Positions 36,163 through 43,684 of a stretch of 64,000 nucleotides of DNA are shown here, one piece after another (the stretch's first letter is position 1; the number at the start of each line of letters is the position of its first letter). The notes beneath the pieces were generated by a model. That model saw nothing but the letters and a program-made list of their open reading frames with translations, ran no database searches and was not told where the DNA came from. Both the position numbers and the translations under genes were made by a program. Origin of the DNA: Fibrobacter sp. UWB13 (lineage in GTDB: Bacteria > Fibrobacterota > Fibrobacteria > Fibrobacterales > Fibrobacteraceae); NCBI RefSeq assembly GCF_900177805.1, contig NZ_FXAX01000002.1, positions 584,677 through 648,676 on the forward strand, given 5' to 3'.

Positions 36163-36317
36163 GACTCCCCCAAGAAAAATGTGGTAATGAATAAAATAGT
36201 TAAGTTGTGTGTAAATCTAATCAAATAGAAGGGGATATGCAAGTGTTTGGACCGTAACTTTATTGCAGTCTAACATGCTCGCCTATACAAGTATGGACGC
36301 TGCATTCGCCGTGTAAA

Positions 36318-36333
36318 GGTTTCACGTGAAACA
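36318..36333. promoter_or_regulatory. parS-like site 3
   Basis: GGTTTCACGTGAAACA, the same as site 2. A TACAAGTATGG and CATTCGCC leader also precedes site 2, so the repeats were copied together. Confidence 0.88.
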
Positions 36334-36421
36334 TGCGATAGTGAGTGTCGCAAAAATATGCTTGCATATTTTTATGACCGAGCATGAGCATGTAGGACTC
36401 GAAGAGTCCAAACACAATCAA

Positions 36422-36465
36422 GGATACCAAGCAAAAACATACTTGTATGTTCTTATTTGGTATCC
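36422..36465. repeat. Covarying hairpin family, copy 2
   Basis: Outer stem GGATACCAA/TTGGTATCC around GCAAAAACATACTTGTATG. The outer stem differs from copies 1 and 3 but remains perfectly paired. Confidence 0.65.
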
Positions 36466-36508
36466 GCAGAGTGTAGGACTATGATGAAATCATAGTCCAA
36501 ACAATATA

Positions 36509-37252
36509 TTAGTGAGATATGGTTTGTTCTCTTGTATGAGGAAATCTTTCCATAGGTATCGGAAGCGTAATCATCTTTAAGAACCATCCGATGTTGTGTT
36601 GCTTGTTGGTAATTTCAAAAGATACACCTGCTGTTACATGAGCTAAGAAAATTCCAAATTGTATCCCCACTTCTTCGATGAAACCGAATTCTTTGATTGA
36701 ATAATGAGATTTGTTTTCTTTTTCTTCGGATCTGAGGAACCATTCTATAGCATGACTTTCGGCTATTGCAACTCCAGAGAGATTGTTTCCATATAATATG
36801 TACTTTGTTGTTCCGGATGCAAGCCACATGCCTCCCATTGCTATTTTCTGTAAAGTGCTTTCATTTGGGGCTGCCATTCCGAGAATGCCAAATCCTAAAA
36901 ATGATACAGCGCTTCCGATTGATAAATCGTTGATTTTCTTTTCGCCTTCAGTCCTTTCGAACCTGCGGTCGAATCGTAAAAATGTATAGTCTGCAAGTAG
37001 CCTATCAATACCAAAAAGCTTGCTCCCCAAGTTTTGTGCGCTCATGCAAATTACATCCACTTCAATTCGTTTGGTGGATGTATATCCTATCCCTCCCAAG
37101 AATAATACATTGAAGGGGTTGTATTTGTTTTCGTAGATGTTGCTGAGTTCTACAGAAAAAGCAGAATCCTGCACTGGATCTTCCAATGCGGATATGTTTG
37201 CAAAAGCAAAAGATATGGATATAAGGAATATGAAAAGTATCTTTTTGATCAT
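36509..37252 (-). CDS. Exported protein of unknown function
   Basis: A 247-residue protein with a clear signal peptide (IKKILFIFLISISFAFA). Two or three weakly hydrophobic glycine-rich stretches follow (SIGSAVSFLGFGILGMA, FLAHVTAGVSFEI). No conserved motif is recognised. The stop region overlaps the VOC gene's start by 4 bases (ATGA), so the two are co-transcribed. Confidence 0.6.
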   Translation of the reverse strand: MIKKILFIFLISISFAFANISALEDPVQDSAFSVELSNIYENKYNPFNVLFLGGIGYTSTKRIEVDVICMSAQNLGSKLFGIDRLLADYTFLRFDRRFERTEGEKKINDLSIGSAVSFLGFGILGMAAPNESTLQKIAMGGMWLASGTTKYILYGNNLSGVAIAESHAIEWFLRSEEKENKSHYSIKEFGFIEEVGIQFGIFLAHVTAGVSFEITNKQHNIGWFLKMITLPIPMERFPHTREQTISH

Positions 37253-37653
37253 ATAGTAATCTCTATTCTGTTGCCTTCGGGGTCGAGGACGACGCTTTCG
37301 TAATACCCGTCGCCGGTAGTTCGAGGTTGACCTACAACAGGTACGCCTTCGGAAGACATTTGTTGGGTCAGGTGGTCTACCTCTTCTTTTGAACCAACGG
37401 AAAAGGAAAGATGGGTGAAGCCAAGATGTTCCACGTGAAACATCTCGACAGTCCCAACATTTCGTTCAACACGTATATCAGGACGATGCATGATTTCTAG
37501 GCGGGCACCGTCGTCGAAGGTGACAAATCGGCTGGTAAATTGTTTTGCTGGGTTGTGGTAAATCGGGTGGACTACCCCACCGAAGTATTTCCGGTAGAAC
37601 TCACAAACCTTATCGATATCCCTGACCCAAATGGCAATATGTTCAATCTTCAT
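37249..37653 (-). CDS. VOC (glyoxalase-like) family protein
   Basis: A 134-residue protein with the paired beta-alpha-beta-beta-beta modules of the vicinal-oxygen-chelate superfamily: HIAIWVRDIDKVCEFYRKYF at the start, LEIMH, HLSFSV, and DPEGNRIEI at the end. The metal ligands (His, Glu) are in place. The substrate is unknown. A parS-like site is embedded in its coding sequence and encodes MFHVEH. Confidence 0.85.
   Translation of the reverse strand: MKIEHIAIWVRDIDKVCEFYRKYFGGVVHPIYHNPAKQFTSRFVTFDDGARLEIMHRPDIRVERNVGTVEMFHVEHLGFTHLSFSVGSKEEVDHLTQQMSSEGVPVVGQPRTTGDGYYESVVLDPEGNRIEITI
37427..37442. promoter_or_regulatory. parS-like site 4 inside the VOC gene
   Basis: TGTTCCACGTGAAACA, one difference from the consensus. 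On the coding (-) strand it is read as F-H-V-E-H following M. Because it is within a coding region, its binding role and the protein sequence are under joint constraint. Confidence 0.82.
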
Positions 37654-37793
37654 AAAACCTCTATAAACAATATACCTAATTCAAATAAAAAAGACCCTCT
37701 AAACCATGAACATGTTTGGACACTTCGTGTCCTACAGTCTCATACTCGGTCATGCCGGTGTGCGAGCACCCCGTCGCGACACTCGCTATCGAC

Positions 37794-37809
37794 TGTTTCA
37801 CGTGAAACA
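37794..37809. promoter_or_regulatory. parS site 5 (perfect consensus)
   Basis: TGTTTCACGTGAAACA, an exact match to the ParB-binding consensus. It is followed after 7 bases by hairpin copy 3. Confidence 0.92.
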
Positions 37810-37816
37810 TAGCCGA

Positions 37817-37859
37817 GGTTTCCAAGCAAAAATGTGCTTGCATATTTTATTTGGAAACC
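37817..37859. repeat. Covarying hairpin family, copy 3
   Basis: Outer stem GGTTTCCAA/TTGGAAACC around GCAAAAATGTGCTTGCATA. As in the other copies the outer stem sequence differs but stays perfectly paired. Confidence 0.65.
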
Positions 37860-38073
37860 GAAGAGTGTAGGACTACGATGTAATCGTAGTCCCAACGTAA
37901 TATGAGGCGAGTGAAGCAGAAACAAATATATTTGTTTCTATTTCCGAGCCGATTAAGGTTGGACTCGAAGAGTTCCAACACATGAGCCGAGAGTCGCAGA
38001 ATCCTATTATATATAGTATATTTATCGCATGAAACTTTATTGATTCTTTCTCCCCTATTTAATAGTCTTTTTC

Positions 38074-38565
38074 ATGGCGAGCGCATCCTTTGCCAATGAA
38101 TCCCAAAAAATAGAAAATGCTGTAGTTAACTCGAACGGATCCGGCCTTGCACTGATTCCCTGGGATCTGTTTATTGGCGGAATGAATAGTTTTACCGTAG
38201 GTGCCGACTGGATATTTGGCAATTTCAATATTCTTTATGCTTCGACCTCCCAAGTAAATGAGGTCCCGAAACATTCGTGGGTGTGGACTCTCAGAACCCA
38301 GGCTCTTTGGGCGCCTACATTTGGTGCTTATTTGCAGCCCACGATACAGTATATGTTTTTTGGTGGACCTTTGACAATGTTCAAGGTTTCGGTCGGGCCG
38401 GAAATCGGTTATAAAAGAAAAACCGGATTTGAATATGGTGGGTCTGCCCGCGTAGGTGCATTTATGGATTTATTGAATTTTGAAATGGGATATCTGGTAA
38501 ATTCAAAACGCACCTATATGAACATCATTCTTAACCTGCCTTCGGGTCTCGGAATCTGGGTTTAA
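38074..38565 (+). CDS. Outer-membrane-like protein with disrupted signal peptide start
   Basis: 163 residues from the first uninterrupted ATG. The coding sequence has alternating hydrophobic strands with Gly/aromatic ends, as in small beta-barrels. Upstream in frame, ATG at 38029 opens MKLY, then TGA at 38041, then FFLPYLIVFF leading into MASASFA: together a perfect signal peptide broken by one stop codon. From 38074 alone the hydrophobic core is missing. Either this is a recent nonsense mutation, a sequencing error, or readthrough. No ribosome site is visible at either start. Confidence 0.6.
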   Translation: MASASFANESQKIENAVVNSNGSGLALIPWDLFIGGMNSFTVGADWIFGNFNILYASTSQVNEVPKHSWVWTLRTQALWAPTFGAYLQPTIQYMFFGGPLTMFKVSVGPEIGYKRKTGFEYGGSARVGAFMDLLNFEMGYLVNSKRTYMNIILNLPSGLGIWV

Positions 38566-38577
38566 ATGGAGGTTTTC

Positions 38578-39081
38578 ATGATCGATATTGAGATTATCCA
38601 GGGAGATATTACCAAGCTTAAAGTCGATGCCATCGTGAATGCGGCAAACTGCTCTCTGTTGGGTGGTGGCGGTGTTGATGGGGCAATCCATCGTGCGGCG
38701 GGTCCGAAACTTTTGCAGGCGTGTATTCCCCTGAAAGGTTGTGAGACGGGGCAGGCTAAAATCACTCCCGGATTTAAGCTTCCGGCGAAGTTCGTAATCC
38801 ATACTCCGGGTCCGGTTTATCAGGACGGTTTACATGGTGAACCTGAGCTTTTGGAATCTTGCTACAAGAATTGCCTCGCTCTTGCCGAAGAAAACAACTG
38901 CGAAACTGTCGCCTTCCCCGCAATCTCTACCGGCGTTTATGGCTACCCCTGGAAAGAGGCAACCGAAATTGCCATGAAAACGGTTCGCGAATATTCCGCA
39001 CGCAATGTCAAGAAGGTCATCTTCTGTTGCTTCAGCGCGCAAATGGAAAAAATCTACCAAGATGTATCGCAGCGTATTTAG
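38578..39081 (+). CDS. Macro-domain protein (O-acetyl-ADP-ribose deacetylase-like)
   Basis: About 167 residues; ATG 38578 is chosen since GGAGG precedes it at 38568. The macro fold is clear: GDITKLKVDAIVNAAN, a GGGGVDGAIHRAAGP loop, and PAISTGVYGYP. This is the MacroD/YmdB type, which removes ADP-ribose or acetyl-ADP-ribose from substrates. Complete; the stand-alone position, with no ADP-ribosyltransferase adjacent, suggests a housekeeping or repair role. Confidence 0.93.
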   Translation: MIDIEIIQGDITKLKVDAIVNAANCSLLGGGGVDGAIHRAAGPKLLQACIPLKGCETGQAKITPGFKLPAKFVIHTPGPVYQDGLHGEPELLESCYKNCLALAEENNCETVAFPAISTGVYGYPWKEATEIAMKTVREYSARNVKKVIFCCFSAQMEKIYQDVSQRI

Positions 39082-39206
39082 TAGTGAAAAACCGTGCGTC
39101 AAAAGTGCGGTAAAAACAACACTTCGTCGGCAAATCCAAATATCCTCCCTTTAATACCCTATTCTTTTTATATATTATCTACTGTAATTTCATTAAGGAG
39201 TATATA

Positions 39207-39605
39207 ATGGAAGAAGTCAAAAACTTTATTAAGGAATGTGGCGCCTATTTCCTCGCAACAGTTGACGGTGACGAACCGAAAGTGCGCCCGTTCGGGACCG
39301 TCGAGATTTTCGAAGGCAAGCTCTACATCCAGACCGGTAAGTCCAAGAATGTTTCGAAGCAGATCCAGAAAAACGGCAAGGTGCAGCTTTGCGCTATGAA
39401 CAAGACCTGCAATAAGTGGCTCCGTTTGAGCGGAACACTCGTTCGTGATGACCGCCGTGAACCCAAGGTTCACATGCTTGAGGCCTACCCCGAACTCAAG
39501 CGTATGTATTCCCCAGATGATGAGAATACCGAAGTCCTCTACTTCAAGGATGCGACCGCCACGTTCTGCAGCTTTACAGAACCGCCGCGCACTGTGAAAT
39601 TCTAG
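39207..39605 (+). CDS. Pyridoxamine 5'-phosphate oxidase-like flavin-binding protein
   Basis: A 132-residue split-barrel protein: YFLATVDGDEPKVRPFG, TGKSKNVSKQI, LRLSGTLV and a C-terminal YFKDATATF strand. Proteins of this kind bind FMN or F420 and reduce small substrates. AAGGAG precedes the ATG. Two tandem terminators follow the gene. Confidence 0.85.
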   Translation: MEEVKNFIKECGAYFLATVDGDEPKVRPFGTVEIFEGKLYIQTGKSKNVSKQIQKNGKVQLCAMNKTCNKWLRLSGTLVRDDRREPKVHMLEAYPELKRMYSPDDENTEVLYFKDATATFCSFTEPPRTVKF

Positions 39606-39615
39606 TTTCCTTGTC

Positions 39616-39643
39616 ATCCCGGACTCTGTTCCGGGATTTTTTA
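39616..39643 (+). terminator. Terminator / GTCAT-hairpin repeat, copy 2
   Basis: Stem ATCCCGGA/TCCGGGAT, preceded by GTC and followed by six T. It ends the flavin-binding gene. Confidence 0.85.
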
Positions 39644-39646
39644 GAC

Positions 39647-39674
39647 GCCGAGTTCCCTGTGAGCTCGGCTTTTT
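39647..39674 (+). terminator. Second terminator
   Basis: Stem GCCGAG/CTCGGC with an internal GTTCCCTGTGAG loop, followed by TTTTTG. It is in tandem with the previous one. Confidence 0.75.
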
Positions 39675-39867
39675 GTTGCTCACATTATAAAATCCGAAAA
39701 AGGTTTCACCTGGACATGCGTCATGACCCTAAATTTTAATACAACGTATATTATATAGTTGATAAATCGACTCAATATTATTAACTATTGAGATTTGATT
39801 TTTAAAATTTCCCTTTAATCTGTTATAACTGTTTATAAATAATGAACAGGTTTTACCACATTAGTAG

Positions 39868-39883
39868 TGTTTCACGTGAAACA
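39868..39883. promoter_or_regulatory. parS site 6 (perfect consensus)
   Basis: TGTTTCACGTGAAACA, an exact match. It lies 12 bases from a perfect DnaA box and is the parS farthest from parAB, about 5.2 kb from site 1. Confidence 0.92.
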
Positions 39884-39894
39884 TAACCAATTTT

Positions 39895-39903
39895 TGTGGA
39901 TAA
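39895..39903 (-). promoter_or_regulatory. DnaA box
   Basis: TGTGGATAA on +, TTATCCACA on -, the canonical nine-base box. A single box may occur by chance, so origin activity is unproved. Confidence 0.55.
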
Positions 39904-40050
39904 TATGTAAAAACGTTCGATAAATGAGTCTTCATTCTTTAAAAGTAATCACGTTATGTCAACAATTGCGTTTACCGATATATACCGAAAAAAGTACGTG
40001 AGTGTTCATTTATTTGGTTTACATATATTATATTTCATTGTGGAGGCTAT

Positions 40051-40743
40051 ATGCAGGACAATACGAAACGTGGCGAACGAGCTCTTTTTTGGATGAAGGC
40101 TATCTTTGGAATTTTCATCCTGTATTTCTTTTGGAGCACGCCTATTAATGCAATGTTGCCTGGTGCGAATGATAATACTGTGACTGCTTCAGTTTTGATT
40201 CGCATTGCCTTCGGAGCTGTGGTCAGTTTGGGAATGCTTTTTTCCTTGATTGCGTTTTTGGTCAGTTTTTTGTCGTGGCTGCATAGATCGATTGCAAACC
40301 TGCGAATTATTTCTGTGACGGATTTTTCTCCTATGGGCGCAGTCCTCCTTACCTGCATTCCGTTTGTCGGATTCATTTTGCATTTTTGGATTTTCAATGA
40401 CATGGTAGAACGTCAGCAGGATTGCATGCAGGAACGTGGAATTTTTAAAGAACGTTTTCCGAGAAAATTTTTGATCGGATGGCTCCTGACTTCAATTGGA
40501 TGTTTGGCGCTGATGTTTATGGGTTTCAGTAATCCTACCGGTGAAGAAATTCGTGGCTTGGCTGAAAACATTTTAACCGTCGTGAGCATTGGGCTGTACA
40601 TCAAATGCTTCATGTTCTACATTGCGCAAGAACGTGAACTTTACAATGTCCACACAGAAACACTTTTCCGCAAGCGTGTTGATGAAATTATCCGCGAGCG
40701 CGAAATAGAACGTGCTGCCGATCAGCTCCGCGACAAACAGTAA
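40051..40743 (+). CDS. DUF4328-like integral membrane protein
   Basis: A 230-residue protein with four likely membrane helices (about 15-35, 50-73, 90-112, 146-190). The LHRSIANLRIIS and PFVGFILHFWIFNDMVERQQ segments resemble DUF4328. The C-terminus is highly charged (REREIERAADQLRDK). GGAGG precedes the ATG. Function unknown; the charged tail is cytoplasmic by the positive-inside rule. Confidence 0.7.
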   Translation: MQDNTKRGERALFWMKAIFGIFILYFFWSTPINAMLPGANDNTVTASVLIRIAFGAVVSLGMLFSLIAFLVSFLSWLHRSIANLRIISVTDFSPMGAVLLTCIPFVGFILHFWIFNDMVERQQDCMQERGIFKERFPRKFLIGWLLTSIGCLALMFMGFSNPTGEEIRGLAENILTVVSIGLYIKCFMFYIAQERELYNVHTETLFRKRVDEIIREREIERAADQLRDKQ

Positions 40744-40765
40744 ATTTTTTTTGAAATCGCTGACC

Positions 40766-40797
40766 GTCATCCTGACCCTGTAAGGGGAAGGATCCAA
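40766..40797 (+). repeat. Interspersed repeat, intergenic copy
   Basis: GTCATCCTGACCCTG to GAAGGATCCAAT, a divergent member of the family at the end of the DUF4328-like gene and before the convergent glycosyltransferase gene. Confidence 0.7.
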
Positions 40798-40834
40798 TTA
40801 TTTTTTAAGTCGTGACTTAACTAGATTGGACTAA

Positions 40835-41890
40835 TTAACCAAAATACGTCGCGACGTACTTTTTCTGGAATTCCGGGTCTTCGTGCGCCCAGTGCTTTTC
40901 TTCCATCGCCTGGTATTGCCAGTTGAGCGCCTGCATAAATTTTTCCGGCTCGCAGAGATTCTTGAAAATCGCATCGAGATTGTCGACTGTTGCGCTTGAG
41001 CTGACCAGTTGTTCCTTCGGGATGTAGCTGTACGGAGAACTTGCGAAATCACTCCCGATGAAGACTGCACCGAGTGCTGCCGCTTCCTTGAGTTTCAAAT
41101 CGCTCTTTGCACGGTTGAAATTGTTGGCGGCGAGTGGAGCCAAGAAAAAGTCTGGTTTGTAGCTTGCGACTGTCTGCGCAAACGGAAAAAAGCATGTGTA
41201 CGGAATCTTTGTGTATTTTCCGTCGAGGTCCTTCAGAAAATCCGGCTCGCCAAAAATCTGGAAGTCAATGCTCCCGTCTTCAATGTGCTTACGGATCCAG
41301 GGGATCCATGCACCTTCGAGGTCGCCCGGAATTTCAGCGGTGAAATGCCCGAGACTGCCGGCATACATCACCTTCGGTTTTCCTGTGAAGGTGGACGTCC
41401 TCTGCGACATTCCGAACAGCGATTTGGAAATTCCATTCGGCATCACGACCGCGTTTACGCCAAGGTCGGACTTGATGCGGCTCGCGAGGTAGCGCGTCGA
41501 GCAGACCACCACGTCGAACAGTGGCAAGACCTGCTTGAGACTCGTGAGCATCATCTGGTCGTGATTCGGAATCTGTTTTGCGTACGAAGCGATCACCGGT
41601 GACAAATCCCACTGCAAGTCATCTAGGTCGGTTACGAGCTTGAACCCGCATTCCTTTTTGAGCTTTGCATAGAACAACGCAAGCTGTGCACGTCCCGGTG
41701 CCGTCGGCTTCTGCAAAATCACAGCCCGTGTCTGCTTGAGCGCGTCTTTGTTTGTGCAGACGATTTGGGTGACAGACGGCACGATCTGGAAATCGTTAGG
41801 TCCCATGAATTGGGTGCAGGGCAAAATGCAGCGAACCCAGTCGGATTGCGCCATATCATAAGGATGCACGATAACTTGCGTTCTATTCAT
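40835..41890 (-). CDS. GT-B glycosyltransferase
   Basis: A 351-residue enzyme. VMPNGISKS and KVMYAGSLGHF mark the start of the nucleotide-sugar domain, followed by AAALGAVFIGSDF. The N-terminal acceptor domain is short and lacks membrane helices. It may build a surface polysaccharide. The donor and acceptor are unknown. Confidence 0.75.
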   Translation of the reverse strand: MNRTQVIVHPYDMAQSDWVRCILPCTQFMGPNDFQIVPSVTQIVCTNKDALKQTRAVILQKPTAPGRAQLALFYAKLKKECGFKLVTDLDDLQWDLSPVIASYAKQIPNHDQMMLTSLKQVLPLFDVVVCSTRYLASRIKSDLGVNAVVMPNGISKSLFGMSQRTSTFTGKPKVMYAGSLGHFTAEIPGDLEGAWIPWIRKHIEDGSIDFQIFGEPDFLKDLDGKYTKIPYTCFFPFAQTVASYKPDFFLAPLAANNFNRAKSDLKLKEAAALGAVFIGSDFASSPYSYIPKEQLVSSSATVDNLDAIFKNLCEPEKFMQALNWQYQAMEEKHWAHEDPEFQKKYVATYFG

Positions 41891-41910
41891 AGTTGGAAAA
41901 GTAGTGTTTC

Positions 41911-42516
41911 TTACTTTATGTCAAACTGAACTTTTGGGGCTACGCTTGCGCCAGCGTCAGCAGAGAAGAGGGCTTTCGGGGAGGCGCCTGCGAAACCTGC
42001 GATAAGGTTTGTCGGGAACTGGCGAATGGTAGTGTTGTATGCCTGAACGGTTTCGTTGTAGCGCTTGCGTTCGACGGCGATGCGGTTTTCGGCGCCTTCG
42101 AGTTGCACGCGGAGTTCCTGGAAGCTCTTGTTGCTCTTGAGATCCGGGTAGTTTTCGGAGACTGCCATGAGGCGCTGGAGGGCTCCGCTCAAGCTGCCTT
42201 GCATTTCCTGAAAGCGCTTGAGGGCGGCTTCGTCGTTCATAAGGCTTTCGTCGAGTTTGACAGTTCCGCCCATGCGGCTGCGCATGTCCATGACTTCGGT
42301 AAGGGTGCTCTTTTCGAAGTTGGCTTCGCCCTGGACAGTGCTGACGAGATTCGGAATGAGGTCAAAGCGGCGCTGGTAGGTATTTTCGACTTGTGCCCAT
42401 TGGGTCTTTACGCCTTCTTCGAGGGCGATGATGTTATTGTAGGTGCCGATACCCTTCCCTACGATGATGAGCAGGATGACGACGACAACTATAACGGCGA
42501 TTAAAGCTTTTTTCAT
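41911..42516 (-). CDS. lemA: LemA-family membrane protein
   Basis: A 201-residue protein: an N-terminal membrane helix (VIVVVVILLIIVGKGIGTYN), then the LemA helical core with the conserved TQWAQVENTYQRRFDLIPNLV and YNTTIRQFPTNLIAGF segments. It is usually near HtpX or TPM genes; here neither is adjacent. Function unknown in general. Confidence 0.9.
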   Translation of the reverse strand: MKKALIAVIVVVVILLIIVGKGIGTYNNIIALEEGVKTQWAQVENTYQRRFDLIPNLVSTVQGEANFEKSTLTEVMDMRSRMGGTVKLDESLMNDEAALKRFQEMQGSLSGALQRLMAVSENYPDLKSNKSFQELRVQLEGAENRIAVERKRYNETVQAYNTTIRQFPTNLIAGFAGASPKALFSADAGASVAPKVQFDIK

Positions 42517-42547
42517 AAGATCTCCGGTTTTTGGCTAATATAAAAAA

Positions 42548-43675
42548 CTATTCTACGACTAACGATTTATCGTAGATGTACTCGACTTCTTCGGGGGTGA
42601 TGCCGCCGGGAACGAGGTCAAGTTTGGAGTGATTTGTTTTCATCGCGGCGACGAACTTGTCGCGCAATTCGCGAGTGACGGAGCATGTGCCGATGAGCTT
42701 GTGGAGCATTTCAGCAAATTCTTCAACACTTTGCAGACCTAAAAGCGAGAGGACTTTTTTAACATCATTCGAAACTTTTTTGTGACAAATTTCGACATAT
42801 GCGGCGAGGAAATATCCGACGGCAGGGCCGTGCGGCGTGCCTTTGCTGAGCGTGAGATCGTAGCTCATGCCATGTGGTACGGTGGTGCTTGTCATGGCGA
42901 TGGACATGCCTGCAATTGTAGAGGTGTACATCAGTTTTTCGTACATACTTGCATCGATGGGCGCGGCATTTTTTGCGGCATTTCCCGAGGCAAGGAGCGC
43001 TTCTTTACACTCTCCCCAGAGCTTGAGACCGTATTCGGGGCACATGCGGTTGAGTATGTTCGAGTGGACGTTCAAGATGCTTTCGACCATGTGCGCGAGC
43101 GCATCGACAGCGGTGTTCACGATCAGCTGCTTTTTGGCAGAGGCTAGATATTTTCCGTCAACGAGCGCAAGCATCGGGAAAATTCGGTGCGGGATGCTCT
43201 TCTTTAAATTGATTTTGTGGTTTGTGATGATGGCGACCGGTGTTGCTTCGGAGCCTGTTCCGCAAGTGGTCGGGACGGCGACAACGGGCGCGTGGTTAAG
43301 CGGATGACTCGGCGTTTTGTGCAAATCGTCTGCGTTTAGGCCCGGGTTCACAATTAACAATGCCATAGCTTTAGCGGCATCGATAGCGGAACCTCCCCCA
43401 ATGCCGATGATAAAATCAGCATTAAAATTTCGGGCGATTTGTGCACCCTTCCCCACGGTATCGGTTGATGGATTTTCTTCGACTTCATCAAAAATCTGGT
43501 AGGCGACTCCCCCATCGTTTAACACTTCGGTCACGTCGTTTAGGGAACCGTTAGCCTTAGCAGAGCTGTGTCCAGTGACAATGAGTGCGCGCTTCCCGAC
43601 GGCAAGCATTTCTTTCGCGTGGTTCTTCACGCAGTCCTTTTCAACGTAAATATCCGTAGGTACATAAAATCGCAT
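42548..43675 (-). CDS. Iron-containing alcohol dehydrogenase
   Basis: A 375-residue enzyme: GGGSAIDAAKA (NAD(P) binding, near 96), PTTCGTGSEATP, and metal ligands in the DALAHMVE, VPHGMSY and GTPHGPA segments. It should reduce or oxidise an alcohol or aldehyde in fermentation. The putative ligand residues are all present. It lies 10 bp from the TPR gene start and may be co-transcribed. Confidence 0.92.
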   Translation of the reverse strand: MRFYVPTDIYVEKDCVKNHAKEMLAVGKRALIVTGHSSAKANGSLNDVTEVLNDGGVAYQIFDEVEENPSTDTVGKGAQIARNFNADFIIGIGGGSAIDAAKAMALLIVNPGLNADDLHKTPSHPLNHAPVVAVPTTCGTGSEATPVAIITNHKINLKKSIPHRIFPMLALVDGKYLASAKKQLIVNTAVDALAHMVESILNVHSNILNRMCPEYGLKLWGECKEALLASGNAAKNAAPIDASMYEKLMYTSTIAGMSIAMTSTTVPHGMSYDLTLSKGTPHGPAVGYFLAAYVEICHKKVSNDVKKVLSLLGLQSVEEFAEMLHKLIGTCSVTRELRDKFVAAMKTNHSKLDLVPGGITPEEVEYIYDKSLVVE

Positions 43676-43684
43676 GGAGTCTCC

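Larger units (their letters stand above)
36163..36508. other. Intergenic repeat region with a parS-type site
   Basis: 346 bp with no gene seen. It contains a parS-type site (36318), the covarying hairpin copy 2 (36422) and short hairpins of the GGACT...AGTCC type. Confidence 0.75.
37654..38073. other. Repeat-rich intergenic region with a perfect parS
   Basis: 420 bp holding a perfect parS (37794), hairpin copy 3 (37817), AGAAACAAATATATTTGTTT-type palindrome near 37918, and GGACTC/GAGTTCC hairpins. Apart from the signal-peptide start of the next gene (38029), no gene is supported. Confidence 0.75.
39675..40050. other. AT-rich region with perfect parS and perfect DnaA box
   Basis: 376 bp without a gene. 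AT-rich in its first half, with a palindromic AATATTATTAACTATTGA area, a perfect parS (39868) and TGTGGATAA (39895), the complement of the DnaA box TTATCCACA. It may be part of a replication origin, but only a single clear DnaA box is seen. The end holds the promoter and ribosome site (GGAGG) of the next gene. Confidence 0.5.
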
